Positions 8,230 to 17,273 of a stretch of DNA of 64,000 nt are shown in pieces. The position numbers and the translations under genes are program-made. Every line of letters begins with the position of its first letter. Within the stretch, counting starts at the first letter, position 1. The notes under the pieces are model-generated. The model was given only the letters and a program-made list of their open reading frames with translations. It ran no database searches and had not been told where the DNA came from. This DNA is from Vibrio rhodolitus. GTDB lineage: Bacteria > Pseudomonadota > Gammaproteobacteria > Enterobacterales > Vibrionaceae. The DNA lies in the NCBI RefSeq assembly GCF_003350325.1, contig NZ_QLYZ01000003.1, positions 248,882-312,881 of the forward strand, read 5' to 3'.

Positions 8230-9246
8230 TTAGTTTACTGAAGTTGTCGGTAGAACACGCTTTAAAATGTCGGCAAGTGTTACCACACCGACCATTTTTT
8301 CATCTTTACTCACGACCGCTAGCTGGACACTGGCTTCGCGCATGCGGGCGAGTGCTTCGTAGACCGGTGTTTTAGAGTCGAGCACATAAGCATTACGTGC
8401 TACTTCACGAGCTGGTCGATCCGCTGGCTCGAGTAACGTATCACGCACATGGACAACTAAAGGTTTTAGTCCACTGTTACCAAACACGAGAATACGCAAG
8501 TGACCTGATTCCATCGCGGCTGCACGCACGTCTGCCACGGTAGCATTTTTGTCGACATGCGCCATCACCTGACCTTTAGTAACCAAAGATTCAATCTGAA
8601 TCGAGCTAAGATCGATAAGACCAGAAAGCTGCTTTTGGATTTTTGGTTGCAGCGTGCCAACGTTGCCAGAATGCTCCACCAACTGGCGAATGGTATCAAT
8701 GTCTTGCCCGCCAACAGCCGCGCTTTCCACCGGTTCAACACCTGAGGCTTTCACCAAACGGTTGGCGATACTGTTAATCCAGTTAAGTAATGGACGCAGC
8801 GGCCAAACATAGGCTCTCGCGACAATACCGATAGCCAGCGCTGATTTCTCAGGATGCGCAATCGACCATGATTTTGGCGCCATTTCGCCAACAACTAAGT
8901 GAAGGAAGGTCACGACAAACAGAGCAAAGCCAAAAGCTGCGCCATCTGCTAGCCATTCTGGCATGCCAACCGCAATAAAGACCGGGCCTACCCATTGATC
9001 AACAGCAGGTTTGGTGACTGCGCCTAATGCAAAGGTACAGAAAGTAATACCGAGCTGCGCACCGGCCAGCATTAGCGTTAGGTCGTTCATGCCTCGTAGT
9101 GCCGCGCGCGCAGAGCGACTTTCAACCGCCATTTCTTCAAGGCGATGTCGACGAGCACCCAATAAAGCGAACTCGATGATGACGAAGAAACCACTTAAAA
9201 CAATCAGCGCGAAAGTGATAACAGAAACAATCAATGGGTCGTTCAT
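8230..9246 (-). CDS. CNNM/DUF21 membrane protein with CBS domains, 338 aa
   Basis: Member of the HlyC/CorC (CNNM) family of membrane proteins linked to divalent-cation (Mg2+/Co2+) handling. An N-terminal CNNM domain with about four membrane segments (VSVITFALIVLSGFFVIIEF through VVGEMAPKSW) is followed by an amphipathic stretch and two CBS motifs (LVTKGQVMAHVDKNATVADV and SVQLAVVSKDEKMVGVVTLA). It ends right after the CBS pair, so the C-terminal CorC/HlyC domain of its upstream partner is missing; this short form is known in the family. It overlaps that partner by 4 bases (ATGA), so the two are co-translated and may form a heteromer. Confidence 0.9.
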   Translation of the reverse strand: MNDPLIVSVITFALIVLSGFFVIIEFALLGARRHRLEEMAVESRSARAALRGMNDLTLMLAGAQLGITFCTFALGAVTKPAVDQWVGPVFIAVGMPEWLADGAAFGFALFVVTFLHLVVGEMAPKSWSIAHPEKSALAIGIVARAYVWPLRPLLNWINSIANRLVKASGVEPVESAAVGGQDIDTIRQLVEHSGNVGTLQPKIQKQLSGLIDLSSIQIESLVTKGQVMAHVDKNATVADVRAAAMESGHLRILVFGNSGLKPLVVHVRDTLLEPADRPAREVARNAYVLDSKTPVYEALARMREASVQLAVVSKDEKMVGVVTLADILKRVLPTTSVN

Positions 9247-10619
9247 TTTTTCTTCTCCAAGATTGATTTCTCTACCAGTTTTACACGCACATCCGTTGGC
9301 ACGTGTCGTTCGATGCGCAGCACGCTTACCTCTAAGTGACGCAATAGTGGTTCGCCAGAAGCGAGTTCCGAAGGATCGATTGGCAGCGCGACGGTGATCA
9401 TTTCGCCATTAACAGGCAGTGCGCCTTTTTCGGCAATCAGCATCCCAGCAATGGTTTCTACATCACGTCTTGGTAGATCGTACCCAATCGCACGCTTCAC
9501 TTCATCAAGGTGAACATTGCCAGTCATTAACCAGACTTTGTCACCTTCCGATACGACGGCATTGCTATTGTCCATATCGTGTTCGTCAGTGATTTCACCA
9601 ACGATTTCCATCGCCAAATCTTCGATGGTCAACACCCCAGCAAAACCGCCGTATTCATCGATAACACAAGCCAATTGGTTGGTCGATGTTACGAGCTGGT
9701 CTAGGGCGTCAGGCAGTCTCATCAAAGTCGGTAAGACGGTCGCAGGGCGCATGACCGATGAAACGGTCGCATCAGCATGCCCAGTTTCGATTTTATTTAG
9801 CACATCAGCAAGGTGCACGACACCCACTGGCGCATCATCGTCATTGATTACCGGGTAGCGAGTATGAGCTTGTGCCATCAGCGACAAAAGCTCGGTAAGT
9901 GTTGTCTCTGGCTCAACCCAATCGACTTGTGAACGAGGCACCATTGCGTGTTCAACGTCGCGCGCTGGGAAGTCGAGGATTCGGTCCATCATGAACGAGA
10001 GTTCCACGGGTAAATCACCGCTGTTGCGAGAGTTGGCGATGATATGGTGCAGATCTTCTTCTGATGCGCTGACGTCTAAATCATGCACGGGCTCGATACG
10101 CACCGCACGCAATAGCAAGTTGGCAGATTTGTCGAAGAAGCTGATAAACCAGCCAAATACAGACATGTAAATCAGCGTAGAGCGAGATAGCATGCGAGAC
10201 ATTGGCTCAGCGTTGGCGATGGCAAGGTTTTTTGGGTAAAGCTCACCCAGGATCATTTGTACCACCATGGCGATGACTAATGTTGCCACCGTACCAACTG
10301 CGATACCGGTTTCAAGCTCAATGCCAAAGTTTTGCAGTAACACGCCAAGTGAACGGCCGACCAAAGGCTCAGCGACAAAGCCTAGCACAAGACCAGTAAC
10401 AGTAATGCCAAGCTGCGCACCTGACAGCATAAAGCTGGTGCGTTTAGTGACGGAAAGGGCGCGTTTAGCGGCGGCATCGCCAGAGGCGGCGAAAGTGGCG
10501 AGTCTGGTTCTATCGACCGCCATATAGGCAAACTCTTGAGCAACGAAATAGCCGTTTGCGGCAATAATTGCCAAGATAAATAGAATGCCAAACAGAAGGG
10601 TAATTAGAGGTTCAATCAT
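9243..10619 (-). CDS. CNNM/CBS/CorC-domain membrane protein, 458 aa
   Basis: Full-length HlyC/CorC-family protein. Order: CNNM transmembrane domain (ILAIIAANGYFVAQEFAYMA through QMILGELYPKNLAIA), CBS pair (MVPRSQVDWVEPETTLTELL; TSTNQLACVIDEYGGFAGVL), then the C-terminal CorC_HlyC domain (VSEGDKVWLMTGNVHLDEVK). The start at 10619 is fixed by an excellent ribosome site, AAAGGAGGT, 7 bases upstream; the longer frame to 10643 would run through that site. First gene of a two-gene operon. Family members act in Mg2+ or Na+/Mg2+ transport; no riboswitch was recognised upstream. Confidence 0.92.
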   Translation of the reverse strand: MIEPLITLLFGILFILAIIAANGYFVAQEFAYMAVDRTRLATFAASGDAAAKRALSVTKRTSFMLSGAQLGITVTGLVLGFVAEPLVGRSLGVLLQNFGIELETGIAVGTVATLVIAMVVQMILGELYPKNLAIANAEPMSRMLSRSTLIYMSVFGWFISFFDKSANLLLRAVRIEPVHDLDVSASEEDLHHIIANSRNSGDLPVELSFMMDRILDFPARDVEHAMVPRSQVDWVEPETTLTELLSLMAQAHTRYPVINDDDAPVGVVHLADVLNKIETGHADATVSSVMRPATVLPTLMRLPDALDQLVTSTNQLACVIDEYGGFAGVLTIEDLAMEIVGEITDEHDMDNSNAVVSEGDKVWLMTGNVHLDEVKRAIGYDLPRRDVETIAGMLIAEKGALPVNGEMITVALPIDPSELASGEPLLRHLEVSVLRIERHVPTDVRVKLVEKSILEKKK

Positions 10620-10969
10620 TGTTGGTACCTCCTTTGGTAACACAGAGTTAATAAGGAGTTACACAATCGACTTGAATCGGTATCCACACAGTATTCCTAA
10701 GGTAATAACAGGAATCGCAGTATATTTGTCTGTTAATAAAATCGTCTATTAATAGTTTTGCACCCTTTCGGTAACCAAAAGTAAACGGAGAGGCGAGAGA
10801 TACAACTTTGTGAGAAAATACTTGATGTTGCAAACGATATGATGTGCGAATAACCTTTTCGGGCGTTACCAGTTGTTACAATGTCATTATATAAAGTCAG
10901 TGTTTTAATCATCCGATCAATTTTTCAACCCTTCTATTGTGCAGTTGTATTGATCCAGTTCGTCGTTAT
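10620..10969. other. Non-coding gap between the CNNM operon and yidZ
   Basis: About 350 bp holding the CNNM promoter region. A 6-bp repeat ATTCCT/AGGAAT (10693-10715) is the only structure noticed. A 61-codon minus-strand frame here has no coding look. No terminator with a T-run was seen after yidZ. Confidence 0.5.
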
Positions 10970-11929
10970 TCAGTGAACTTTAGCGTAGAGCGTTTTAATG
11001 GTCTCTTTTAACCAGATCAGTTTAGGGTTATAGGCATTACGTTTATGCCAAATCATAGTGAATGGTGTGGCGAGCTTTTCTTGCAATGGAGAGTCGATAG
11101 GAATCGGCAGACATACTAAATCGGGGTGAAGGTTTTTGACGTAATTTAGTGCATATTTCGGTGCAGTAGTCAGCATGTTATGCCCAGGTTGTGCTGCCAT
11201 AAAGAGTGATTGCTCAAAGCTGGACATAGTCAACGAGACGTCACGTTGTAACCCTAGTTCTGTCAACACATCATCTAGCGCCCATTTCTCGCTTTTTTCC
11301 CAAGTAATATTGATATGCGGATAACTTAAAAATGCCGCAAGGTTCCACTCTTGCTTAAGTGCAGGGTGATCTTTGCGTAAATACACCACGGGCAAGTCGC
11401 TAGAAAGCACTTCAAAATCGATAAAGTAGGGTAAGAGATCCAAGGACTCTTTTGAAAGCGGATGACTTTCTCTGCCAGTAAATCCAATATCCATTTCACC
11501 AAGCACAATCGCATCTATGGAGTCGTAGTCCCAGTTGCTGGTTTTGACCTTAGCATCTGGATAGCGTTGATGAATCGCGAGTAGTAAATCAGATAAAATC
11601 GTCAACACTAAAGGGGATTCAATACAGAGGTTAAAACGAACGCCTTTTGCTGCGATATCGCTGCGCTTTTCTGCAATTTGGCTACCTATTTGCAGCCAAT
11701 CAGCTAGGTCTTGCTCCATACTTTGCGCCAATGGTGTAGGCGTTAAGCCTTTAGGTGTCTTAACAAACAGCGGATCGTCAAACCAGTCGCGCAGTTTATT
11801 GAGCGATTTGCTCACTGTTGACGGAGTTAGATTGAGCTTCTTAGCCGCCTTGGAAACGCTTTGCTCTTGAAGCAGCAGCTGTAAGGTGAACAACAAATTC
11901 AAATCAAGACGGGCTAGAGACTTCTTCAT
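10970..11929 (-). CDS. yidZ: LysR-family regulator YidZ
   Basis: DNA-binding regulator of 319 residues. It matches E. coli YidZ from memory over its length: [20 protein letters not shown] and [20 protein letters not shown] (HTH), [63 protein letters not shown] and [20 protein letters not shown]. In E. coli yidZ has been tied to nitric-oxide protection under anaerobiosis. It overlaps the upstream mdtL by 26 bp in the same orientation, so they are likely co-transcribed and translationally coupled. In E. coli the two genes are neighbours but, as I recall, convergent. Confidence 0.92.
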   Translation of the reverse strand: MKKSLARLDLNLLFTLQLLLQEQSVSKAAKKLNLTPSTVSKSLNKLRDWFDDPLFVKTPKGLTPTPLAQSMEQDLADWLQIGSQIAEKRSDIAAKGVRFNLCIESPLVLTILSDLLLAIHQRYPDAKVKTSNWDYDSIDAIVLGEMDIGFTGRESHPLSKESLDLLPYFIDFEVLSSDLPVVYLRKDHPALKQEWNLAAFLSYPHINITWEKSEKWALDDVLTELGLQRDVSLTMSSFEQSLFMAAQPGHNMLTTAPKYALNYVKNLHPDLVCLPIPIDSPLQEKLATPFTMIWHKRNAYNPKLIWLKETIKTLYAKVH

Positions 11930-13085
11930 AATGGTTTTCGTCAGTGAGTTTAGAGTTTAATAGTATTAGAGCCAAACTGAATGTGCTACCAATTGCTAGA
12001 GCAAAAACCAACATATTCAGTGCATTAACGCCAACTATCCCCATAAACCAAATATATATTGCCGAGCAACAGACTTGAGCGATGCCAAGTAAAGCACTGG
12101 CAACGCCTGCATTTTGTGAGAATTGGCTGAGAGCTTGACTCATTGTGACACCAAAACCGATAGAGAAGCCGGCGCAAATCAGCCCATAACTCAAAATTGT
12201 GATGAGTGGTTCGAGCGTTATCGTTGCAAGTAGAACTGCCGATACAAATAACAAAACTTGCGAGCTAATCATCAAGGTTTGTTGTTTAAAGTAATTTAGA
12301 GCAAATGGTGCTGAGAACGACGTCAGCATACTAATTAAGGCAGTACCGGCCATCACTGACGAGTAACCAGCGCGATCGAGGCCGAGCTCTCCCATTAGAA
12401 TCATCGGTGACACATTGACATAGGTTAGAATCGTCGTCACTCCTAGTGCGGCAATGACTAGTCGACTAATAAAGAAAAGGTTGAGTAGTGATTCTTGACC
12501 TGCTGGCGAAGTGGATTGATGACCTTTTGGTGTTTTGCTTCTGGTTTCTTTAAAGATCAAAGCTGAAAGCAAACAGACAGCAATGCCCATCCATGCCATG
12601 GTAGTAAAGAGTGTTTGCCATGGGAACTTGAGCATGATCAGGTGACCAATTACCGGAGCAATCACAGGAATAATGCAGGTGATACCATTGAGCATGGAGA
12701 GTATTTTTGCTCTAAGTTGGTCTTCCAAACTATCGCGTAAGATGGCGAATGCCACCACATAACAGGCTCCTGCACCAATGCCTTGGGCGAAACGAGCGGC
12801 CAAAAAGATGCCAGCATCTTGTGCCATACCCGCAAAAAACGATGCAGCAATAAATATCGCAGAACCAATTATCGCTATAGGTTTACGTCCAATCACATCG
12901 GAAATCTTGCCAGCAAACAGCATGGTGGCAGCCATACCCGCTAGATAAATTGAAAATGCCATATGTAGCTGCGACTCACTGGCTTTTAAGTCAGCGGCTA
13001 TTTGCGGGAGCCCTACTAGATAGAGGTCAATCGCGGTGGGGTAGAGCAGAACAAGAAAGAAACTAGATAATAAAATACGAAACAT
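11904..13085 (-). CDS. mdtL: MFS drug/H+ antiporter MdtL
   Basis: Twelve-segment DHA1 (Bcr/CflA-type) exporter of 393 residues, the same length as E. coli MdtL (391). Recognised by [77 protein letters not shown] and [20 protein letters not shown], nearly identical to MdtL. MdtL has been linked to chloramphenicol resistance in E. coli. The ATG at 13085 has GAGGTG 3 bases upstream; an in-frame ATG at 13169 would add 28 non-homologous residues. That Shine-Dalgarno lies within a perfect hairpin (13089-13125). Its 3' end overlaps yidZ. Confidence 0.93.
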   Translation of the reverse strand: MFRILLSSFFLVLLYPTAIDLYLVGLPQIAADLKASESQLHMAFSIYLAGMAATMLFAGKISDVIGRKPIAIIGSAIFIAASFFAGMAQDAGIFLAARFAQGIGAGACYVVAFAILRDSLEDQLRAKILSMLNGITCIIPVIAPVIGHLIMLKFPWQTLFTTMAWMGIAVCLLSALIFKETRSKTPKGHQSTSPAGQESLLNLFFISRLVIAALGVTTILTYVNVSPMILMGELGLDRAGYSSVMAGTALISMLTSFSAPFALNYFKQQTLMISSQVLLFVSAVLLATITLEPLITILSYGLICAGFSIGFGVTMSQALSQFSQNAGVASALLGIAQVCCSAIYIWFMGIVGVNALNMLVFALAIGSTFSLALILLNSKLTDENHYEEVSSPS

Positions 13086-13088
13086 AAT

Positions 13089-13125
13089 CACCTCACTAAT
13101 TATTGCGCTAGATATTAGTGAGGTG
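13089..13125 (-). promoter_or_regulatory. 12-bp hairpin enclosing the mdtL ribosome site
   Basis: CACCTCACTAAT (13089-13100) and ATTAGTGAGGTG (13114-13125) are perfect reverse complements across 13 bases. In the mRNA the 3' arm contains GAGGTG, the mdtL Shine-Dalgarno, 3 bases from the ATG. It would block initiation when folded. A short open frame begins upstream at 13169. It could equally be a DNA operator for YidZ. Confidence 0.6.
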
Positions 13126-13197
13126 AGTGTTAGACAGCGAGTGGTAACGGCGACATTAGGTATGTCCATCTACGACATGGGCTGTTTAGGTTGAAGC

Positions 13198-13677
13198 TTA
13201 TAACGCCAAACATCTTTTTAGTGCACGCTCTCGCGATTTCGCCAGCTTTTGCGCAAGTTCGCTTTCAGTCAGACGATCTTCTTGCAGGCTGTCGGTCAAA
13301 TTAGACAGTGCGCGACCCTCAATGATTTTTGTTTTTTGCTTATAGAACTCTTTTTCGACAGTGGAGCTAATGTTTTTTATTTCTTCCAATGACTTAGTGT
13401 CTTTTCGCATTAACTGTTTAATGTCATCTGCATTCATGCCATCGATAGCGGCTTGATAAAAGGCGTTTTGATACTCAGTAAAAAACTCACATTGCTCCTC
13501 TCTACTGCCATCGGTTGGAAAACTGGAGCTGAGAATACCAGTCTCGCCGCCGCCAAATAACAAGGTTGCGGCTAAGATAACCGCAGCAGCGCAACCACCG
13601 ACGAGCAACTTGTTCTTAGTGTTTAATGTTTGAATTTTTTCCATATTTGCGTTGTTTTTAAGATTGTTGAAAGACAT
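13198..13677 (-). CDS. Small membrane-anchored protein of unknown function
   Basis: 159 residues, not recognised. One hydrophobic segment (about 24-42: LLVGGCAAAVILAATLLFGG) follows a polar N-terminus. The remainder is helical and charged (EEQCEFFTEYQNAFYQAAID, a KDTKSLEEIKN stretch, SELAQKLAKSRERALKRCLAL) with two Cys residues that could pair. This suggests an inner-membrane-anchored periplasmic helical protein. The ATG at 13677 has TAGGAAATCAT upstream; the internal ATG of MEKIQ has no ribosome site. It lies 112 bp upstream of mdtL on the same strand, with its own reading frame and no shared overlap. The gap to 13904 shows nothing clear. Confidence 0.65.
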   Translation of the reverse strand: MSFNNLKNNANMEKIQTLNTKNKLLVGGCAAAVILAATLLFGGGETGILSSSFPTDGSREEQCEFFTEYQNAFYQAAIDGMNADDIKQLMRKDTKSLEEIKNISSTVEKEFYKQKTKIIEGRALSNLTDSLQEDRLTESELAQKLAKSRERALKRCLAL

Positions 13678-13903
13678 ATGATTTCCTACCCATTTGCGTT
13701 GTTCGTTTGATTGGATGCAGCGCTAAATGGCTGCCTCTCTATGGTTGCTATCTTGTGTCATTCACTAGGGCGAAGCCATGTACATCAAATGGATTTATTT
13801 ACGCAAAGAAAGCGGAAGGCAGGATGATGAAATGTGACTTGTGGCACATTTTATTCTTGCTGGCACCTTGCGCGATTTTTCTAAAAGTGACGAGTTAAGC
13901 TTG

Positions 13904-14905
13904 TTACTCACCAAGCAACATGGAGAGGAAAGCTTCTCGATTGACCGGGCTATTGTCTCTATGGGTGGTGTATTTAGCGTGCTGCGTTTTATCGGCCGAG
14001 GGGTAAAGGGTAATGCCCCACAGCGGGTTAATTTGATTGGGGAGCATGGAATATCGCACATCGACAATCCGCATTGCATCGTTTGGGTCTTGAGCCAAAT
14101 AATCATCAGAAAAACGGCGAAAACGCTCGATATCTTTCGCTTGTTGCGAATCAGGCGTGAGCCAAGGTAAATCTCTGCTTATTTTGAGCCTAGTGATAGA
14201 TTCGCCCGGATAAGTTTTGACGGATGTACCCACTCTGACCGCATCAACAAAGTAGCGATGCTCGGTTTCGTAAACTACTTTCCACAACAGAATATTGCCA
14301 AAGCTAGGCTTGGCTTCAAGCCGAGCCGGTGTGTGTTGCCGCTGCTCGGCTAAGTGCCATCCAGCCGCTTCTGCGCGATCTCGCTGAATCATACCTAAAG
14401 AGGGATACAGCAATGCCCAAGCAAAAGCAATCCGTGCCAACCAAGGCGTGCGTTTTAATGTGGCGAAAAACAGTAAGATCAGCAGTGGCAAGGTGAAGAG
14501 TGGATCAATCACGGAGATGGTGTTCCACGCAAATCGCTCAGTGGATAGAGGCCATAAAAGCTGTGTGCCATAAGTCGTGCACGCGTCGAGCAGGGCATGA
14601 GTCGAGTAACCGAGCGCGCAGTAGAGCCAGCTTTGTTTAAATGAAAACCTCTGCCGTTTGGCGATTAGAGGGTGCAAAACCAATCCACAGAGTAAGCTAC
14701 CGAATGGGATAAACAGCAGTGAGTGAGTAAATCGGCGATGATATTCTAGAAACAGTAATGGGTCATTGGATGATTGGATCAACACATCTAAGTCTGGCGC
14801 CATTCCCGCAAGCAGACCTAAAGCGCCAGCAACCAACAGATGATTCTTGTTGCTGGCCGATTGGCTTAAAGCGGCTCCTAGTACACCTTGCGTTAATGGA
14901 TCCAT
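13904..14905 (-). CDS. DUF457/YdjM-type inner-membrane metal-dependent hydrolase-like protein
   Basis: Membrane protein of 333 residues. The family marks are the N-terminal MDPLTQGVLGAALSQS, GLLAGMAPDLDVLI and HRRFTHSLLFIPFGSL, with the conserved Asp and His residues placed around membrane helices, then GYSTHALLDACTTYGTQLLW (the second conserved His-Asp region) and a pair of later membrane segments (LFTLPLLILLFFATL, WLARIAFAWALLYPSLG). The C-terminal 150 residues are soluble. Related YdjM-type proteins are LexA-regulated in E. coli, but no LexA box was seen here. The actual reaction is unproven. It stands alone between unrelated genes. Confidence 0.85.
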   Translation of the reverse strand: MDPLTQGVLGAALSQSASNKNHLLVAGALGLLAGMAPDLDVLIQSSNDPLLFLEYHRRFTHSLLFIPFGSLLCGLVLHPLIAKRQRFSFKQSWLYCALGYSTHALLDACTTYGTQLLWPLSTERFAWNTISVIDPLFTLPLLILLFFATLKRTPWLARIAFAWALLYPSLGMIQRDRAEAAGWHLAEQRQHTPARLEAKPSFGNILLWKVVYETEHRYFVDAVRVGTSVKTYPGESITRLKISRDLPWLTPDSQQAKDIERFRRFSDDYLAQDPNDAMRIVDVRYSMLPNQINPLWGITLYPSADKTQHAKYTTHRDNSPVNREAFLSMLLGE

Positions 14906-15027
14906 AAATTAACTCATTGATAGCGCGAGACTAAAACGTATCAATTGAGTGTAGCAAATCACCGGCTGGATGATGTTTCTAGGTATGTTGTAAGACATGT
15001 TCTAAGGCAATGAGTTTGCTTATCAAC

Positions 15028-16530
15028 CTACAGAAAACTCTCGATAGGCAGCAACCCACTTAACCACGCGCCGCTGCGCAATAACCAACCCGCATCGGGT
15101 TCGCTATCGAATAGCTGATGGGTTTGGTAGTCGCGCCATACTAGCTCATCGTCTTGCAGCTCTAATTTATACGCGCTCGTTTTTAGTAGTTCCAACAGCC
15201 CTTGTTGAGCCGTTTGGACATACTCAGAGTGGTCAAATACAACTGCCATTTCAGTATTAAGCTCAGCCGAGCGCGGGTCCATATTCATTGAGCCAACAAA
15301 CATCTTCTGCTCATCAAGTAACATCACTTTAGCGTGCAGACTCGAGCGACTGCTGCCCGTGACACTCCATTTGTGCTCGATTTTAGCGTTGGCTTTCATC
15401 TCCCAAAGCTCGATACCACCTTTGACTAATTCTTCACGGTATTTAGCATACCAACCGTGCACCGCAAACACATCGTTAGACGCAAGAGAGTTGGTAAGAA
15501 TGGTGATTTTTTTGCCTCTTTGGGCTGCTTTGATTAGCGCTTTCGTACCGGCTTCTGTTGGCACAAAGTATGGCGAAACAATAATTGCCGAGTGGTTTAC
15601 GTTGGCAAGTAGCTGCGCAAGACCATCAATAAGTTGGCTTTGTCCGTTGTCGATTTTTTTAGGTAAATCGTACAATAAAACCGCGTCACCCCAATTGAGA
15701 GTAACTTGCTTATGCATAATGTTTTGATACAGCGGTAGCGTCTCAAAACTGTACTCGTCACTGGTGAACTCATGCTCAACTCTTGATGTTTTTCGCCATT
15801 GCTCGATGTCTTGCTGGTTTAGTGCGCCATCAATTTTATGCAGCCAGGCGATAGGGACGGCGAACTCACTGTTCCAGTAATGATCGAACTGGACTTGAGT
15901 TTGCTCTACGACCGGACCGTAGAGCAGCAAATCGAAATCACCAAACTCGACATCAGAGCGGAATGAAAAATATTCATTGCCAATATTACGCCCGCCCACT
16001 ACCGAGACCACGCCATCAGCGGTGAGGGATTTGTTGTGCATGCGACGATTGAGGCGATCACCTTCGGTTACCCATGACAACATCCGTAAATAACGGTGCT
16101 GATGTGGGTTAAACAGACGAATTTCAATATTGGGATGATTGTTCAAATAGGCGATGGTGCTGTCTTTACGGCTTTGCATATCATCAAGCAGTAGCCTGAC
16201 TTTTACCCCTCGTTCGGCTGCTTCAAACACGCGCCAGATAAGCAATTGGCTGGTCTCATCATCTCGGAAAATGTAGTACTGAAGGTCAAGAGAGCTTGAA
16301 GCGGACTCGATCATCGCAAGGCGTGTCAGTAGCGCATCGTGCCCTGTGCCAAGCGGGTAAAAGCCAGAATACTGCGCAGGCGTATTAGTTGGCGGTTGGA
16401 AAAATGCCGCCAACTCCGAAGTATTATCAAAGCCTACGTGGTAGGTGGCAACCTTGGGGCTAAACTCTGCGCTTGATTCACAGCCAACCAGCAATAAGAC
16501 ACTGATCAGCAACGTCATCCATCTTTTCAA
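15028..16530 (-). CDS. Phospholipase-D-superfamily lipoprotein
   Basis: 500 residues with a lipoprotein signal (MKRWMTLLISVLLLVGC, Cys17). It has two PLD catalytic motifs: RMHNKSLTADGVVSVVGGRN (H-x-K-x4-D then G-G-R-N) and SLHAKVMLLDEQKMFVGSMN (H-x-K-x4-D then G-S-M-N). Both motifs are intact, so it should be active on phosphodiesters. The layout resembles periplasmic YmdC/ClsC-like cardiolipin synthase relatives, which transfer phosphatidyl groups at the membrane. Residue at position +2 after the Cys is Ser rather than Asp, so outer-membrane sorting is expected. It is the last ordinary gene before the accessory patch. Confidence 0.88.
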   Translation of the reverse strand: MKRWMTLLISVLLLVGCESSAEFSPKVATYHVGFDNTSELAAFFQPPTNTPAQYSGFYPLGTGHDALLTRLAMIESASSSLDLQYYIFRDDETSQLLIWRVFEAAERGVKVRLLLDDMQSRKDSTIAYLNNHPNIEIRLFNPHQHRYLRMLSWVTEGDRLNRRMHNKSLTADGVVSVVGGRNIGNEYFSFRSDVEFGDFDLLLYGPVVEQTQVQFDHYWNSEFAVPIAWLHKIDGALNQQDIEQWRKTSRVEHEFTSDEYSFETLPLYQNIMHKQVTLNWGDAVLLYDLPKKIDNGQSQLIDGLAQLLANVNHSAIIVSPYFVPTEAGTKALIKAAQRGKKITILTNSLASNDVFAVHGWYAKYREELVKGGIELWEMKANAKIEHKWSVTGSSRSSLHAKVMLLDEQKMFVGSMNMDPRSAELNTEMAVVFDHSEYVQTAQQGLLELLKTSAYKLELQDDELVWRDYQTHQLFDSEPDAGWLLRSGAWLSGLLPIESFL

Positions 16531-16641
16531 CTCAATTCATCCTTTGAACAGCGTGATGAATTAAGTTAACACAATTCGTTGTTTTTTATATCGATCTAAT
16601 CCATATCGTTGTTATTTTTGAGTTGGTGGATTAGTTGGGAA

Positions 16642-16715
16642 GGTATGTCCCGCTTAAAACTGAAACGATCTTTTTGAGCTTTGTGTAAGCGGTCCAATTA
16701 CTCTTTGTCTTGCCA
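16642..16715 (+). repeat. Truncated copy of the intergenic repeat
   Basis: Matches 16825-16898 at about 70 of 74 positions with no gaps (GGTATGTCCCGCTTAAAACT through ACTCTTTGTCTTGCCA). It stops inside the first hairpin, before its second arm, so it is a partial unit placed in direct orientation 183 bp away. Confidence 0.85.
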
Positions 16716-16761
16716 TGGTGATTTGCTATTTGTACGCTTTTGAATGATAAACTCAAACTTT

Positions 16762-16785
16762 GTCATTTCCGCGTAGGCGGGAATC
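16762..16785. repeat. REP-like palindrome
   Basis: GTCATTTCCGCGTAGGCGGG followed by AATC: short imperfect palindrome of the kind scattered in many proteobacterial intergenic regions. It is followed by five T residues. Confidence 0.6.
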
Positions 16786-16824
16786 TTTTTGTTTAAATTC
16801 AGTGGCTTGTTGAGTTAGTGGGTG

Positions 16825-17004
16825 GGTATGTCCCGCTTAAAACTGGAGTGATCCTTTTGAGCTTTGTGTAAGCGGTCCAATTACTCTTTGTCTTGCCAAA
16901 GAGTAATCAGAAAGGCGCTTTTGAAATGCACGCGCTGCCCGGCCGGTTTTAGGCGTTCCCGACGCCGAAAACCTAAAAATGCCTCCTGCATTTTTACCTA
17001 GGGT
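16825..17004 (+). repeat. Left copy of ~180-bp structured inverted repeat
   Basis: Inverted relative to 19437-19617. It contains three hairpins: TTACTCTTTG/CAAAGAGTAA (16881-16906), GGTTTT-GGCGT/ACGCC-AAAACC, and AAAAATGC/GCATTTTT, ending at CCTAGGGT. The inner 65 bases match the right copy with only a few differences. I take this as a Vibrio-type intergenic repeat; it encodes no protein. Confidence 0.85.
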
Positions 17005-17224
17005 AGTGGAGTCATTTGGCTCTGTTGTGGGGTAGATCTTGTGATTCGTTATTGGTAGACAAAAGACTAGATCTGACCCTATTTACTGTTTCAGGCCTGC
17101 ATGTAACACTACAAGAAATCTTAGTCGGAATTGCGCTTTTATAAATCCAGCTAGAGTTAGAACTCGTCACGTGTACAAGGCTATTAAGGCTAGCAAGAAT
17201 TATCGATTTCAAAACGTTAGATAT

Positions 17225-17246
17225 AAAGGCTCCAAACGGAGCCTTT
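17225..17246. terminator. Hairpin downstream of the OLD-family gene
   Basis: Perfect 9-bp stem AAAGGCTCC/GGAGCCTTT with loop AAAC, 28 bp after the stop of the nuclease gene. The tails are A+T-rich on both sides, so it may stop transcription from either direction. Confidence 0.75.
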
Positions 17247-17273
17247 GTTATTAATATATGTTAAAGCTATAGA

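Larger units (their letters stand above)
16531..17273. other. 743-bp gene-free stretch with repeat copies
   Basis: Contains, in order, a truncated repeat copy, a small REP-like palindrome, a full ~180-bp repeat copy and about 220 bp of unrecognised A+T-rich DNA before a hairpin. A 66-codon minus-strand frame at 17012-17212 has no coding look. No RNA gene seen. Confidence 0.6.

Noticed and set aside
10648-10833. 61-codon minus-strand frame upstream of the CNNM operon
   Set aside because: Weak start, non-coding composition, overlaps the promoter region.
17012-17212. 66-codon minus-strand frame as a gene
   Set aside because: Composition looks random, no ribosome site, no recognisable domain.
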